Assembly (NCBI RefSeq): GCF_030413175.1
Contig: NZ_CP129212.1
Location: 1,178,001 to 1,242,000 of the forward strand
DNA from: Bradyrhizobium roseum
Lineage (GTDB): Bacteria > Pseudomonadota > Alphaproteobacteria > Rhizobiales > Xanthobacteraceae
DNA length: 64,000 nt
Direction: 5' to 3'
A program made the translations under genes and the position numbers. This document shows, one piece after another, positions 9,037 to 19,587 of this stretch. The notes under the pieces are model-generated. The model had not been told where the DNA came from and did no database searches. It saw only the letters and a list, made by a program, of their open reading frames with translations. The stretch's first letter is position 1, and every line of letters begins with the position of its first letter.

Positions 9037-9528
9037 ATGAAATATCAGATGCGTATCCTCCAGGGATGGAAGCTGGCGGCGGTGGTCGCGGTGGCGCTGT
9101 CGATGGGCGCCTGCGCCAAGAACAACGTCGGCGCCGATGGGGCGATGGCGAGCGCTGCTACCCCGGGGAGCCAGCAGGATTTCGTGGTCAATGTCGGCGA
9201 CCGCGTGTTCTTCGAAAGCGACCAGACCGAACTGAGCCCGCAGGCGATCGCGACCCTCGAAAAGCAGGCGCAGTGGCTGCAGACCTACAACCGCTACTCC
9301 TTCACGATCGAAGGCCATGCCGACGAGCGCGGCACCCGCGAATATAACATCGCGCTCGGCGCCCGCCGCGCCCAGTCGGTGCGTAGCTATCTTGCTTCGC
9401 GCGGCGTCGATCCGAATCGCATGCGGACGATCTCCTACGGCAAGGAGCGTCCGGTCGCGGTCTGCAACGACATCTCCTGTTGGTCGCAGAACCGCCGTGC
9501 CGTCACGGTGCTTAACGCCGGCGCCTGA
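9037..9528 (+). CDS. pal: Pal, peptidoglycan-associated lipoprotein
   Basis: The 163-residue protein begins with a lipoprotein signal peptide ending in SMGAC, with Cys26 as the expected lipidated residue. The OmpA-like domain (about 60-163) follows, with the peptidoglycan-binding sequence EGHADERGTREYN. Pal anchors the outer membrane to peptidoglycan and binds TolB and TolA. The start at ATG 9037 is chosen because it is preceded by GGAGGCTCCGG and gives a proper signal peptide; the open frame extends further upstream. Unlike the usual arrangement, pal here lies 3.7 kb from tolB. A strong hairpin follows the gene. Confidence 0.96.
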   Translation: MKYQMRILQGWKLAAVVAVALSMGACAKNNVGADGAMASAATPGSQQDFVVNVGDRVFFESDQTELSPQAIATLEKQAQWLQTYNRYSFTIEGHADERGTREYNIALGARRAQSVRSYLASRGVDPNRMRTISYGKERPVAVCNDISCWSQNRRAVTVLNAGA

Positions 9529-9553
9529 CAAATCAAGACTCTCGCAGTTTCAA

Positions 9554-9590
9554 AAACCGGCATCCTCAGATGCCGGTTTAACTGCGTTTT
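9554..9590 (+). terminator. Rho-independent terminator after pal
   Basis: A perfect 10-base stem AAACCGGCAT (9554-9563) and ATGCCGGTTT (9570-9579) encloses a 6-base loop. It is followed by a T-rich tract ending at TTTT (9587-9590). It sits 25 bases after the pal stop and just before the convergent hydrolase gene, and could act in both directions. Confidence 0.75.
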
Positions 9591-9648
9591 AACCATTTGA
9601 ACCAAACGGATGCCGGCGTTCGTTAACGAAACGCGGCAAGACGTTAAC

Positions 9649-10521
9649 CTATTGCCTCAGGATGAATTCCCGGAGCAGCGCCATCGCCCGTTCTGGGGCG
9701 TCGGGCACCACGCCGTGCCCGCAATTGGCGAACCGTTCGAACTGCACGAGGTGGCGCGGCAAGGCGGCCGCGAGATCGGCCTGGCTTTCGATCGGATGCA
9801 TCGGATCGTCCTCACCGCCGATCACCAGGGTCGGACACCGGATCCGGTCAAGCTCTGGAAACATGTCGAACCTGTCGCTTTCGCCGCCCGGTTTGGCGAA
9901 CCAGTGGAGCGCCACGTCCGGACGGCTGATCGCGCGGCGCGCCATGTCCGGGTCACGAGGGGTGCGCGTGTAGACCGGTATCGCAAGCCGCCTCCAGGCC
10001 TCACGCGCCTCCTGGTCCAGCGCAGCCTCGGGCTCCAAAAACCGCCGGCGTGCCAGGGCGCCGACTTCCGGGCCGCCGAGACGCTCGAACAGCGCCACGC
10101 GGCGCTCCCGGTACGAACCGCCGGCGGCTTCGGTGCTGATCAGTGCGAGCTTGCCGGGGTGGGCCGGATGACGGGTGGCGTAGGCCAGCGCCACCATGCC
10201 GCCAAAGGATGCGCCGAGCACGATCGGATCGACGATGCCGAGCACGTCGCAAAATGCGTGCACGTCGTCGCCCCACTGGGCGAGATTCCAGCGCTCGCGC
10301 GGGCCGTCCTCGCTGCGACCGTTGCCGCGGTGGTCGAGATAGACGATCTGGGCGATGTCGGCCAAGGCCGAGTAGGCGGGTCGGTAGATCGAATGGTCGG
10401 CGCCGGGGCCGCCATGCAGCATCAGCAGCACGGGCTTTTCCCGCATCGCCGGGCCGTCGGGAACGAACTTCGAGCCCTCGACATCGAAGAACAGCCGCAC
10501 CCCGTTCACAGTCACGTACAT
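9649..10521 (-). CDS. Alpha/beta hydrolase, proline iminopeptidase-like
   Basis: The 290-residue protein has the alpha/beta hydrolase fold. The oxyanion-hole motif HGGPG (about residues 36-40) is typical of proline iminopeptidases, DHRGNGRS follows, the nucleophile elbow is GASFGG (about 103-108), and the acid/His end has GGEDDPMHP and CGHGV. It has no signal peptide, so it is cytoplasmic. The start at 10521 has GGGGGAG upstream. It lies against the direction of pal and cpoB and interrupts that cluster. The family covers peptidases, epoxide hydrolases and lactonases, so the substrate is uncertain. Confidence 0.8.
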   Translation of the reverse strand: MYVTVNGVRLFFDVEGSKFVPDGPAMREKPVLLMLHGGPGADHSIYRPAYSALADIAQIVYLDHRGNGRSEDGPRERWNLAQWGDDVHAFCDVLGIVDPIVLGASFGGMVALAYATRHPAHPGKLALISTEAAGGSYRERRVALFERLGGPEVGALARRRFLEPEAALDQEAREAWRRLAIPVYTRTPRDPDMARRAISRPDVALHWFAKPGGESDRFDMFPELDRIRCPTLVIGGEDDPMHPIESQADLAAALPRHLVQFERFANCGHGVVPDAPERAMALLREFILRQ

Positions 10522-10701
10522 GAACGGAGCTCCCCCGATTTGTGAACGGCCGGCGGCGCCGGACGGCTTGTCTTGTCGTGGATACTAAACCATACCGGAG
10601 AGCCGCGAGCCGAGTCGGAACTGCCAGTCACAATTCTGGCGTACTGGCTCTCTCAAGGTATTCTGCTTTCATTTGACACGTGGTTTCGTCGTCAGGGCAA
10701 G

Positions 10702-11865
10702 ATGTCATCCAGATTCCTCAATGCTGCCGGCGCCGCGGTGATTGCCGCGATGCTGGTGTTGTCCACGCAGACTGCATCCGCACAGATCACGTTCCCGTGG
10801 GAGCGTTCGCAGCAACAGCAAGGTTACCCGCAGGGGCAGCAAGGCTATCCGCAGGGCCAGGGGCAGTCCGACGACGCCGATATGGAGATGCGGATCCAGC
10901 GGCTGGAAAGCCAGCTCCGGCAGCTGACCGGCCAGAACGAGGAACTGCAATTCCGCAACCGGCAGCTCGAAGAGCGGCTTCGCCAGCTCGGCGCCGCGCC
11001 GCCTGCACCGGGCGGCCAGCCCGCACAGCCCAGCGTGGCTGCGGCGCCGCCTCAAGTTCAGCCTGGCCCGCCGCAGGGGCAACAGGGCTATCCGCAACAA
11101 GCCTATCCGCAGCAGGCGCCCCGCCAGCAGGGCTATCCGCAAGCCCAACCCGGCTACGACCAGCAGCCGCAGGCCGCCGCCCCCGCGCCGATCGTACAGG
11201 ATCCGGCAGCGCCGCCGATCGGTGGTCGCCGTCGCGGCGATGCCTTCGACCCCAACCAGAACCCGAATGCCCCGGGGGCGCCGCGGGCACTCGGGGGTGG
11301 TCAGATGCCGATGCCGGCCGAAGCGGCAGTCGGCGCGCCGGGCGGTCGCAATCCGGGCGAGCCGCTCAATCTCGGTGGTCCGCGCGATGGCGGTGGGGCC
11401 TTGCCGCCGCCTGTTGCCGCTGCGCCGCCGCGCGGCCCAGGGCCCGGCGCCAGCGCCGCGCTGACCACGCTGCCGCCGTCCGCCACGTCGAAGGACGAAT
11501 TCGATCTCGGCATTGGCTACATGCAGCGCAAGGACTATGCGCTGGCCGAAGAGACCATGAAGAATTTTGCGCAGAAATACCCAAGCGATCCGCTGGTTTC
11601 GGATTCGCAATACTGGCTCGGCGAAAGCTATTTTCAGCGCCAGCAATATCGCGACGCCGCGGAGGCGTTTCTCGGCGTGACCACCAAATACGACAAATCC
11701 GGCAAGGCGCCCGACGCCCTGCTGCGGCTCGGCCAGTCGCTGGCGGCGCTGAAAGAAAAGGAAGCCGCCTGCGCCGCGCTCGGCGAGGTGACGCGGAAAT
11801 ATCCGCGTGCATCGGCTGGCGTCAAAGCTGCAGTCGATCGTGAGCAGAAGCGTGTGAAGTGCTGA
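10702..11865 (+). CDS. cpoB: CpoB (YbgF), Tol-Pal coordinator of septal peptidoglycan synthesis
   Basis: The 387-residue product has a signal peptide ending in ASA-Q (residues 1-27). A coiled-coil segment (about 55-95) contains repeated Leu/Arg heptads around RIQRLESQLRQLTGQNEEL. A long Gln/Pro/Gly-rich linker follows, with several QQGYPQ units (about 33-160 in two blocks), then more Pro/Gly-rich sequence. C-terminal TPR repeats (about 265-387) begin FDLGIGYMQRKDYALAEETM. This is the architecture of CpoB, which couples Tol action to peptidoglycan synthesis. ATG 10702 is chosen because it gives a clean signal peptide and has GGGCAAG upstream; the frame is open from 10573. Confidence 0.92.
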   Translation: MSSRFLNAAGAAVIAAMLVLSTQTASAQITFPWERSQQQQGYPQGQQGYPQGQGQSDDADMEMRIQRLESQLRQLTGQNEELQFRNRQLEERLRQLGAAPPAPGGQPAQPSVAAAPPQVQPGPPQGQQGYPQQAYPQQAPRQQGYPQAQPGYDQQPQAAAPAPIVQDPAAPPIGGRRRGDAFDPNQNPNAPGAPRALGGGQMPMPAEAAVGAPGGRNPGEPLNLGGPRDGGGALPPPVAAAPPRGPGPGASAALTTLPPSATSKDEFDLGIGYMQRKDYALAEETMKNFAQKYPSDPLVSDSQYWLGESYFQRQQYRDAAEAFLGVTTKYDKSGKAPDALLRLGQSLAALKEKEAACAALGEVTRKYPRASAGVKAAVDREQKRVKC

Positions 11866-11884
11866 TCGGACCGCTCGGCGACCG

Positions 11885-11916
11885 GCTCCTGCGATCAATG
11901 GGTAGACCGCAGGAGC
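11885..11916. terminator. Stem-loop between convergent genes cpoB and the Mn catalase
   Basis: A perfect 9-base stem GCTCCTGCG (11885-11893) and CGCAGGAGC (11908-11916) encloses a 14-base loop. It lies in the 61-base gap between two convergent genes and is positioned to end transcripts from either side. There is no clear T run, so the call is tentative. Confidence 0.4.
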
Positions 11917-11926
11917 GTCGACCGGT

Positions 11927-13195
11927 CTATTCGGCCTGCTCGATCGCGGCCGGCATCCTTGCCACCGACATCAATGAACGCGCGACCTGATTGAGAAGCT
12001 GATCCGAATTTTCTTCCTCGGCCAGCGACTTCGACAACAGGGAGACGATCGCGCTATGGCGCAGTTGCTGGGCAAGGTTCTTGGCCGTGGTGTAGGCTGA
12101 GATCTCATAGTGTTCGACGCGTTGCGCCGCACCGATCAGCGCAAGATCGGCTGCCGCGTCTTCCTTTTTCTCGCCCTCGGCCATGATCTCCTGGCCTTCC
12201 TCGACCAGCCCCATCATGCCTTTGCAGGGCTTCGCGCGCGCCGTCTTGCCGAGGAGATCGAAGCACTCATTGATCCGCTCGACCTGGTTTTCGGTCTCGA
12301 TCAGATGTTGTTCGAATAGCTCACGCAGCTGATCGAAACGTGCCGCCTCCGCCATTTTCGGCAGCGCCTTGGTCAATTGCCGCTCGGCATGCAGGATGTC
12401 GCGGAGCTCATCGACAAGCAGATCGTTCAGTCCTGCGTCATCGACCGGGGCTGAACTTTCCGTGACGATGCCGCTTGCGGCGCCCGGTTCAGCCTGCAGG
12501 GCTGGCGATTCCGTGAATACCCAGCCGTTGCCCTCATTCCAGGGACCGCGGGTGTCGATCTCGCCATGTTCGCCTGCGCCGGTGGAGTCATTGAAGTATT
12601 GATCGACCAGACCCGGCGTGGGCGCGATGCGGCCAATGCTGAAGGCGGGCTTGCTCATGCTTTCGAGCGCCAGCGCAAAAGCCTTCATGTGGGTGATTTC
12701 CCGGGTCATCAGGAACTGCAGCGCGTCCTTGGTGCCGGCGTCATCGCAGAAATTGATAAGCCGCTCGTAGACGATCTTGGCCCGCGCCTCCGCCGCGATA
12801 TTGCTACGCAGGTCGACATCGAGCTCGCCGGTAATTTTCAGATAATCCGCCGTCCAGGCACTGCCTTGTGAATTGAAGAGGTTTACGCCGCCGCCGCCCG
12901 CAATCGCGATCAATGGATCGGCCTCGGCGGCCTCCCGGTCGAATTTCATCGGCTTGAGATGCATACGCGCCAGCGTGCCGACGATTTCAAGATGGCTCAG
13001 TTCCTCGGTGCCGATGTCCATCAGGAGATCCTTGCGGTCCGGATCTTCGCAGTTGAGCCCCTGGATGGAGTACTGCATGGCGGCAGCGAGCTCGCCATTG
13101 GCGCCGCCGAACTGCTCGAGGAGCATGTTGCCAAAGCGTGGATCGGGTTCATCGACGCGAACGGTGAACATTAGTTTCTTGACGTGGTGATACAT
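11927..13195 (-). CDS. Manganese catalase fused to a DUF892 (YciF-like) ferritin-like domain
   Basis: Residues 1-230 of the 422-residue product match the non-haem manganese catalase family. They carry a first helix with ELAAAMQY, the di-metal ligand motif IGTEELSHLE (Glu and His), and a second ligand set in AEARAKIVYERLI and TREITHMKAF. After a linker (about 230-265) comes a second four-helix bundle of the DUF892/YciF type, starting LNDLLVDELRDILHAERQL, with ExxxH-type positions and RVEHYEISAY. Catalase would degrade H2O2 in the cytoplasm; YciF proteins are stress-linked ferritin-like proteins of unclear role. Fusion of the two is unusual. The gene lies against the direction of cpoB and tilS. 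Confidence 0.88.
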   Translation of the reverse strand: MYHHVKKLMFTVRVDEPDPRFGNMLLEQFGGANGELAAAMQYSIQGLNCEDPDRKDLLMDIGTEELSHLEIVGTLARMHLKPMKFDREAAEADPLIAIAGGGGVNLFNSQGSAWTADYLKITGELDVDLRSNIAAEARAKIVYERLINFCDDAGTKDALQFLMTREITHMKAFALALESMSKPAFSIGRIAPTPGLVDQYFNDSTGAGEHGEIDTRGPWNEGNGWVFTESPALQAEPGAASGIVTESSAPVDDAGLNDLLVDELRDILHAERQLTKALPKMAEAARFDQLRELFEQHLIETENQVERINECFDLLGKTARAKPCKGMMGLVEEGQEIMAEGEKKEDAAADLALIGAAQRVEHYEISAYTTAKNLAQQLRHSAIVSLLSKSLAEEENSDQLLNQVARSLMSVARMPAAIEQAE

Positions 13196-13382
13196 GAGAC
13201 GGCCTCGAGGTTGAGATGATAAGTCTCGAACGGTCCGCCCGGTGCTTCGTTCCTAAACAGCCTGGACGGCTGTGTTGCAGCGCCAATGCTACCGGCGTGA
13301 TAGGGCGGTGGCTGGAGCGGGCAACTTGCAGTCATTGCCAGATCGTTCCAAAAATAGGCGCCCTCGCAACATCAGCCGAGCC

Positions 13383-14417
13383 ATGCCCGATCCTGACCAG
13401 TCTCCGATCCCGGTCCAGCAAGCGAAGGAATTGTTCGCTCAGTGGAAGACTGCGCCCGCATTGGTGCTGGCGGTCTCTGGCGGGCCCGATTCCCTCGCCC
13501 TGATGTGGCTGGCTGCCCGCTGGCGCCGCGCGTTTTCGCGCGGCCCACAATTGCTGGCTGTCACCGTCGACCACGGCTTGCGCCCTGAGGCCGCGCGCGA
13601 GGCGCGCGAGGTCAAGCGTGTCGCACAGGCGCTCGACGTTCCGCACCGCACGCTGCGTTGGACGGGCGCCAAGCCGAGTACGGGATTGCCGGCCGCGGCA
13701 CGTGCCGCGCGTTACCGCCTGCTGGCGAAAGCCGCGCGGGCGAGCGGCGCGACGCATGTCCTGACCGCGCATACCCGCGACGACCAGGCCGAGACGCTGT
13801 TGATGCGGATGCTGCGCGGCAGCGGCATCGCCGGCCTCGGGGCGATGGCGCGGGAGACCGAGCGCGAGGGCGTGTGGCTGGCGCGGCCGTTGCTGGACGT
13901 CCCGAAATCGCAACTCGTGGCGACCCTGGCCAAAGCAAAGATCGCGTTCGCCGACGATCCCACCAATCGCGACACGCGTTTTACGCGGCCGCGGCTGCGC
14001 GCGTTGATGCCAGCGTTGGCCGAGGAGGGCGGCGACAGCCGGAACCTGGCGCGGCTGGCGACCCGGCTGGCGCGGGCGAATGCGGCGATCGAAGTGCTGG
14101 CCGACGGCGCCGAGCGCTATCTCGCCTTGCGCGACCACGATGATGTCTCGCGCTTCGGCTTCGACGTTACCGCATTTGCGGGTCTGCCTGAGGAAATCCG
14201 GCTGCGGTTGCTTAAACGCGCCATCGATCGGGCCGGCCATGAGGGGCCTGCGGAACTCGGCAAGGTCGAAGCGCTGCTGGCGGCACTGGACCGGGCGATT
14301 GCCAGTGGCGAGAGACAAGCGAGGCTGAAGCAGACGCTGGCCGGGGCGACGATCAGCCTGGCGAGGGGCCGAATTCATGTCGACCCGGCGCCGCCGCGGC
14401 GGGGCAAACACGTGTGA
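13383..14417 (+). CDS. tilS: TilS, tRNA(Ile)-lysidine synthase
   Basis: TilS changes C34 of tRNA-Ile(CAU) to lysidine using ATP, so that AUA is read as Ile. The 344-residue product has the PP-loop motif SGGPDS at residues 32-37, followed by VTVDHGLRPEA and a conserved TAHTRDDQAETLLMRMLRGSG segment. Length is typical of alphaproteobacterial enzymes lacking the larger C-terminal domains. ATG 13383 is preferred because the conserved N-terminus begins soon after; the frame is open from 13272. It stands immediately before ftsH, as in many alphaproteobacteria. Confidence 0.93.
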   Translation: MPDPDQSPIPVQQAKELFAQWKTAPALVLAVSGGPDSLALMWLAARWRRAFSRGPQLLAVTVDHGLRPEAAREAREVKRVAQALDVPHRTLRWTGAKPSTGLPAAARAARYRLLAKAARASGATHVLTAHTRDDQAETLLMRMLRGSGIAGLGAMARETEREGVWLARPLLDVPKSQLVATLAKAKIAFADDPTNRDTRFTRPRLRALMPALAEEGGDSRNLARLATRLARANAAIEVLADGAERYLALRDHDDVSRFGFDVTAFAGLPEEIRLRLLKRAIDRAGHEGPAELGKVEALLAALDRAIASGERQARLKQTLAGATISLARGRIHVDPAPPRRGKHV

Positions 14418-14549
14418 GAGGCGTCCATATACCGCAATATCGGCAGATATCGCCACCGAGAGCCTTAACCACCCCGGAAAAACCTCAGTTCTCGTGCGAT
14501 ATTTTGACGGGGAATCGCCTCGAGATGCGTTAAATAGTCCCTTGTGGTT

Positions 14550-14580
14550 CCCTTGGCATTGACCCGGGCGCCACCTAGAT
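14550..14580 (+). promoter_or_regulatory. Candidate heat-shock (RpoH-type) promoter of ftsH
   Basis: CCCTTGG at 14550-14556, a 14-base spacer, and CCACCTAGAT at 14571-14580 resemble the sigma-32 promoter pattern (CTTG, 13-15 bases, CCCCATTTA). It lies about 105 bases before the ftsH start. ftsH is a heat-shock gene in several proteobacteria. The -10 match is imperfect, so this is tentative. Confidence 0.3.
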
Positions 14581-14685
14581 TGGGTGGCAGGGGACCGGGG
14601 ATTCTCGTCTCACTACCCAAAGAATACCCAAGGGTTACAGCCAAGGACATAGGGCCGCGATCCGCGCGACCACGAAGGAAGATCG

Positions 14686-16608
<1,923 letters not shown>

Positions 16609-16637
16609 GCGGCAACGTTGCCAGATGAATGAAGGGG

Positions 16638-16664
16638 ACGGGCGCATCGTGCGCCCGTTCTGTT
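16638..16664 (+). terminator. Rho-independent terminator after ftsH
   Basis: A 9-base stem ACGGGCGCA (16638-16646) and TGCGCCCGT (16650-16658) has a 3-base loop TCG and is followed by TCTGTT. It lies 29 bases after the ftsH stop. Confidence 0.65.
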
Positions 16665-16693
16665 GTGGACCGCCCGCTTGACAGGGGACCGGC

Positions 16694-17215
16694 ATGCGCG
16701 TGACCGAATGCGACGTACCGTCCAGCAGTGCGTTGGGTCGGGATCTGATTCGGTCCGCCTATTTTCGCGATTCATACCGCGTTCCGTTGGCGCGTCGCGG
16801 GCTGACGATGGTTGAGATTTTCTTTGCGCTGTTCGGCCATACGCCGCGCTGGATGAAGACGGTGTTGATCACCCGCAATGCCGTTGCGAAGTGCTTCGGA
16901 CTGGAAGTCCCGACCGTCGCCGAAATTCTCAAACCTGCGGCGCGCACGAGCTATAGCGTTGGCGACAAGATCGGTCCGTGGCCGATCTTCTTCATTGGCG
17001 ATAATGAAATCGTCGCGGGCCGTGACAATAAGCACCTCGACTTCAGGCTCTCGGTGCTTCGGCTGACGGATGGTAACGCGGAGAGCGTTGTCGTCTCGAC
17101 GATCTGCTCGGTGCATAACCTCGCGGGCAAAATCTATCTGTTCTTTATCGTGCCGTTCCATCGGACCGGTGTGCAGTCGCTGCTGGCCAATGCGCTGGCG
17201 GCAAAGCGGCTGTAG
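16694..17215 (+). CDS. DUF2867 family protein
   Basis: This 173-residue protein has the pattern of DUF2867, a START/SRPBCC-like family of unknown function. A hydrophobic segment (about 37-50, TMVEIFFALFGHTP) is followed by the conserved YSVGDKIGPWPIF, the GRDNKHLDFRLSV strand and the closing segment YLFFIVPFHR. There is no obvious signal peptide. The start at 16694 is preceded by AGGGGA. It follows the ftsH terminator, so it is probably its own unit. Confidence 0.7.
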   Translation: MRVTECDVPSSSALGRDLIRSAYFRDSYRVPLARRGLTMVEIFFALFGHTPRWMKTVLITRNAVAKCFGLEVPTVAEILKPAARTSYSVGDKIGPWPIFFIGDNEIVAGRDNKHLDFRLSVLRLTDGNAESVVVSTICSVHNLAGKIYLFFIVPFHRTGVQSLLANALAAKRL

Positions 17216-17470
17216 ATAGCGGCCGAAACCGCTGTTCCCTTTGCGTCCGAGCACTGTGATTTGGGTTGGCGTCGGTAAAAGCGCGCCAATATTCTGACCG
17301 CGGGGTACCTTTGATCGACCGCTCGATACTGGGTTTGGTGGGCGACGGGATCCGCAAGGACGACCACAAAACCCCCGGCGTTACGTCAAAACTTAAGATT
17401 TCCTCAATTCGACCCGGTCTATTGCTTGGAGGTGTGCGCCTGAAAGCCGGCGCCCAGGCAAGGACCGCGC

Positions 17471-18694
17471 ATGACTGCATCCATTTCCACCGTCAAGGCC
17501 GCAGGCGAGCCGGCCTCGATTCCGCCGTGGCTGGTCAGGATTTGCCTGGTGCTGGCGGTTGCAAACCTGACCCTTTGCGGGATCGCCTATTTCTCGCAAT
17601 GGTGGGTCTACGATCGGGACGGCCTCGGCATCCCGACCGATTTCATCAATGTCTGGGCGGCCGGCCGGCTGGTGCTCGATGGCCTGCCGGCGCAGGCTTA
17701 TGACTGGGACATCCAGAAGCAGGTCGAGGTCGCAAAACTCGGTCAGGATTTTGTCGGCTACTTCGCCTGGCACTATCCGCCGCCGTTCCTGTTCGTTGCA
17801 TCCTTGCTGGCGCAGCTCCCCTACAAGCTCGCGTTCATCGGCTGGGTCGTCGTCAGCTTCGTGCCTTTTCTCGTCGCGATGCGCGCGATCGTCGGTCATC
17901 CCTTTGGCTTTCTGCTCGCGTTCGCCGTTCCGATGGTTTTCATCAATGCACTGGTCGGGCAGAACGGATTCCTCACCGCCGCGCTGATCGGCGGCGCGCT
18001 CTATCTGATCCCGTTACGGCCGGTGCTGGCGGGAATCTGCCTCGGGCTGTTGACCTACAAGCCGCAATACGGGCTGCTGTTTCCGATCGCGCTGATCGCA
18101 GCCGGGCATTGGCGCGTGTTCATCAGCGCCGCGGTCACGGCGGTCGTGCTCGCCACCGCTTCCTGGCTCGCCTTCGGCATCGAGAGCTGGCTGGCGTTCT
18201 TTCAATGGATGCCGAAATTCTCGCAGGCATTTTTGACCGAAGGCAAGGCGCCGTGGTGGAAGATGCAGAGCATGTTCGCGCTGGTGCGCTACTTCGGCGG
18301 CACCGAGCCGCTCGGCTGGGCGTTCCACTGGGTTCTCACCGCTTCCGTCGCTGTGGTGATGGCGCTGATCTGGCGCAGCCGCGTGCCCTACACGCTGAAG
18401 GCGGCCGCGCTCGCCGCCGGGGCGCTGCTGACCACGCCCTACCTCTTCATGTACGACATGATGGTGCTGGCGATTCCGGTCGCCTTCCTGGTCCGCACCG
18501 GATTGCGGAGCGGCTTTCGCGCCTGGGAGCTTCCGGTGCTGGGCGCCGTTGCCGCTCTCATCGTCTGCTATCTGTTGTCGGGCATTCCGACCGGCTTTTG
18601 CGCCACGCTCGCGGTCTCCACGCTGATCCTGCGCCGCGCCGGGTCGTGGTGGCGGCATGAGCCGGCGCCGAAATTGGCCGCGGCGACGGCATAG
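17471..18694 (+). CDS. GT87-type (DUF2029) membrane glycosyltransferase
   Basis: The 407-residue protein is strongly hydrophobic, with about nine or ten membrane segments. It shows the marks of the GT87/DUF2029 family of polyprenyl-phosphate-sugar-dependent mannosyltransferase-like proteins. An acidic pair in TDFINVWAAGRL (about 56-67) follows the first membrane segment, and WHYPPPFLF and GLLTYKPQYGLLFP are present. The substrate is not predictable; in relatives it is a lipid or cell-envelope glycan. The 255 bases upstream hold no visible gene. AAGGAC precedes ATG 17471. Confidence 0.75.
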   Translation: MTASISTVKAAGEPASIPPWLVRICLVLAVANLTLCGIAYFSQWWVYDRDGLGIPTDFINVWAAGRLVLDGLPAQAYDWDIQKQVEVAKLGQDFVGYFAWHYPPPFLFVASLLAQLPYKLAFIGWVVVSFVPFLVAMRAIVGHPFGFLLAFAVPMVFINALVGQNGFLTAALIGGALYLIPLRPVLAGICLGLLTYKPQYGLLFPIALIAAGHWRVFISAAVTAVVLATASWLAFGIESWLAFFQWMPKFSQAFLTEGKAPWWKMQSMFALVRYFGGTEPLGWAFHWVLTASVAVVMALIWRSRVPYTLKAAALAAGALLTTPYLFMYDMMVLAIPVAFLVRTGLRSGFRAWELPVLGAVAALIVCYLLSGIPTGFCATLAVSTLILRRAGSWWRHEPAPKLAAATA

Positions 18695-18897
18695 GTGGTG
18701 CTAGCCGGGCTGCGTTGAGGCGCTGTTAATGTTTTGAAAGCCCGGGTAGGGAACGCCGCAAAACCGGCTTGTCATCAGCCCTGAATAGTTGTTCACTTCT
18801 TCAAGCGGCGAGCTGGCTCGTTGCTCAAGAGTTGAAGGCGTGCGCGTTCTGGCAGGGTCCGCGGGGCCCAGGGGCGCGCCGGGGACGGAAGCGCGCC

Positions 18898-19572
18898 ATG
18901 GTCTATCGGCGAACCCATCAAGTCGTGAAGCGGCTGGCGGCGCGGCGCAGCGCCATCCTGGCGGCGGCGCGGGACGCTGCGTCCGAGGGCGGCATGGCGG
19001 CGGTTCAGATCGCCCCGGTCGCGGTTCGGGCGAATGTCGCGGCGGGCACTGTTTATCGCTACTTTCCTTCCAAAGCAGAGCTGATTTCCGAACTGATCGC
19101 CGAGGTTTCGCGCGACGAACTGGCGGCGATCCGCCGCGCGGCGGATGCGGCGCCCGGACCGTCCTCGGCGCTCGCCGCCGCCGTCACCACCGTCGCGGTG
19201 CATGTGCTGTCGCAGCGCAAGCTCGCCTGGGGAATTCTGGCCGAACCTGTCGATGTCGACGTCTCGGCGTCGCGGCTGGCCAGCCGCCGAGAGATATCCG
19301 GCGAGATTGCGACGAGGATCGACGCTGCGGTACGCGCCGGCCATCTGCCGGCGCAGGACACGGCGCTCGCCGCTACCGCGCTGCTCGGTGCGCTGCATGA
19401 ATCGCTGGTCGGTCCGCTGGCGCCCGAGAACCTCGATGATCCCGCAAAGCTGCGCGATGCGGTGCAGACCGTCACCTTGCTGGCGCTGCGCGCCGTCGGC
19501 GTGATGGACGCCCGCGCCCGCGGCCTCGTGGTGCAGGCGGTGCTGCCGGCAAAGGCGCTGGTCGGGGCCTGA
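18898..19572 (+). CDS. TetR family transcriptional regulator
   Basis: The 224-residue protein has an N-terminal TetR helix-turn-helix (residues 13-60) with the typical ending AAGTVYRYFPSKAELISELI. A C-terminal ligand-binding domain follows. ATG 18898 is chosen because GGACGGAAG precedes it and because TetR proteins usually start 10-15 residues before the first helix; the frame is open further upstream. Its neighbour is a convergent secreted hydrolase gene that ends 15 bases away, so a regulatory link between them is possible but not shown. Confidence 0.88.
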   Translation: MVYRRTHQVVKRLAARRSAILAAARDAASEGGMAAVQIAPVAVRANVAAGTVYRYFPSKAELISELIAEVSRDELAAIRRAADAAPGPSSALAAAVTTVAVHVLSQRKLAWGILAEPVDVDVSASRLASRREISGEIATRIDAAVRAGHLPAQDTALAATALLGALHESLVGPLAPENLDDPAKLRDAVQTVTLLALRAVGVMDARARGLVVQAVLPAKALVGA

Positions 19573-19587
19573 GCCCGACGTCATCAA

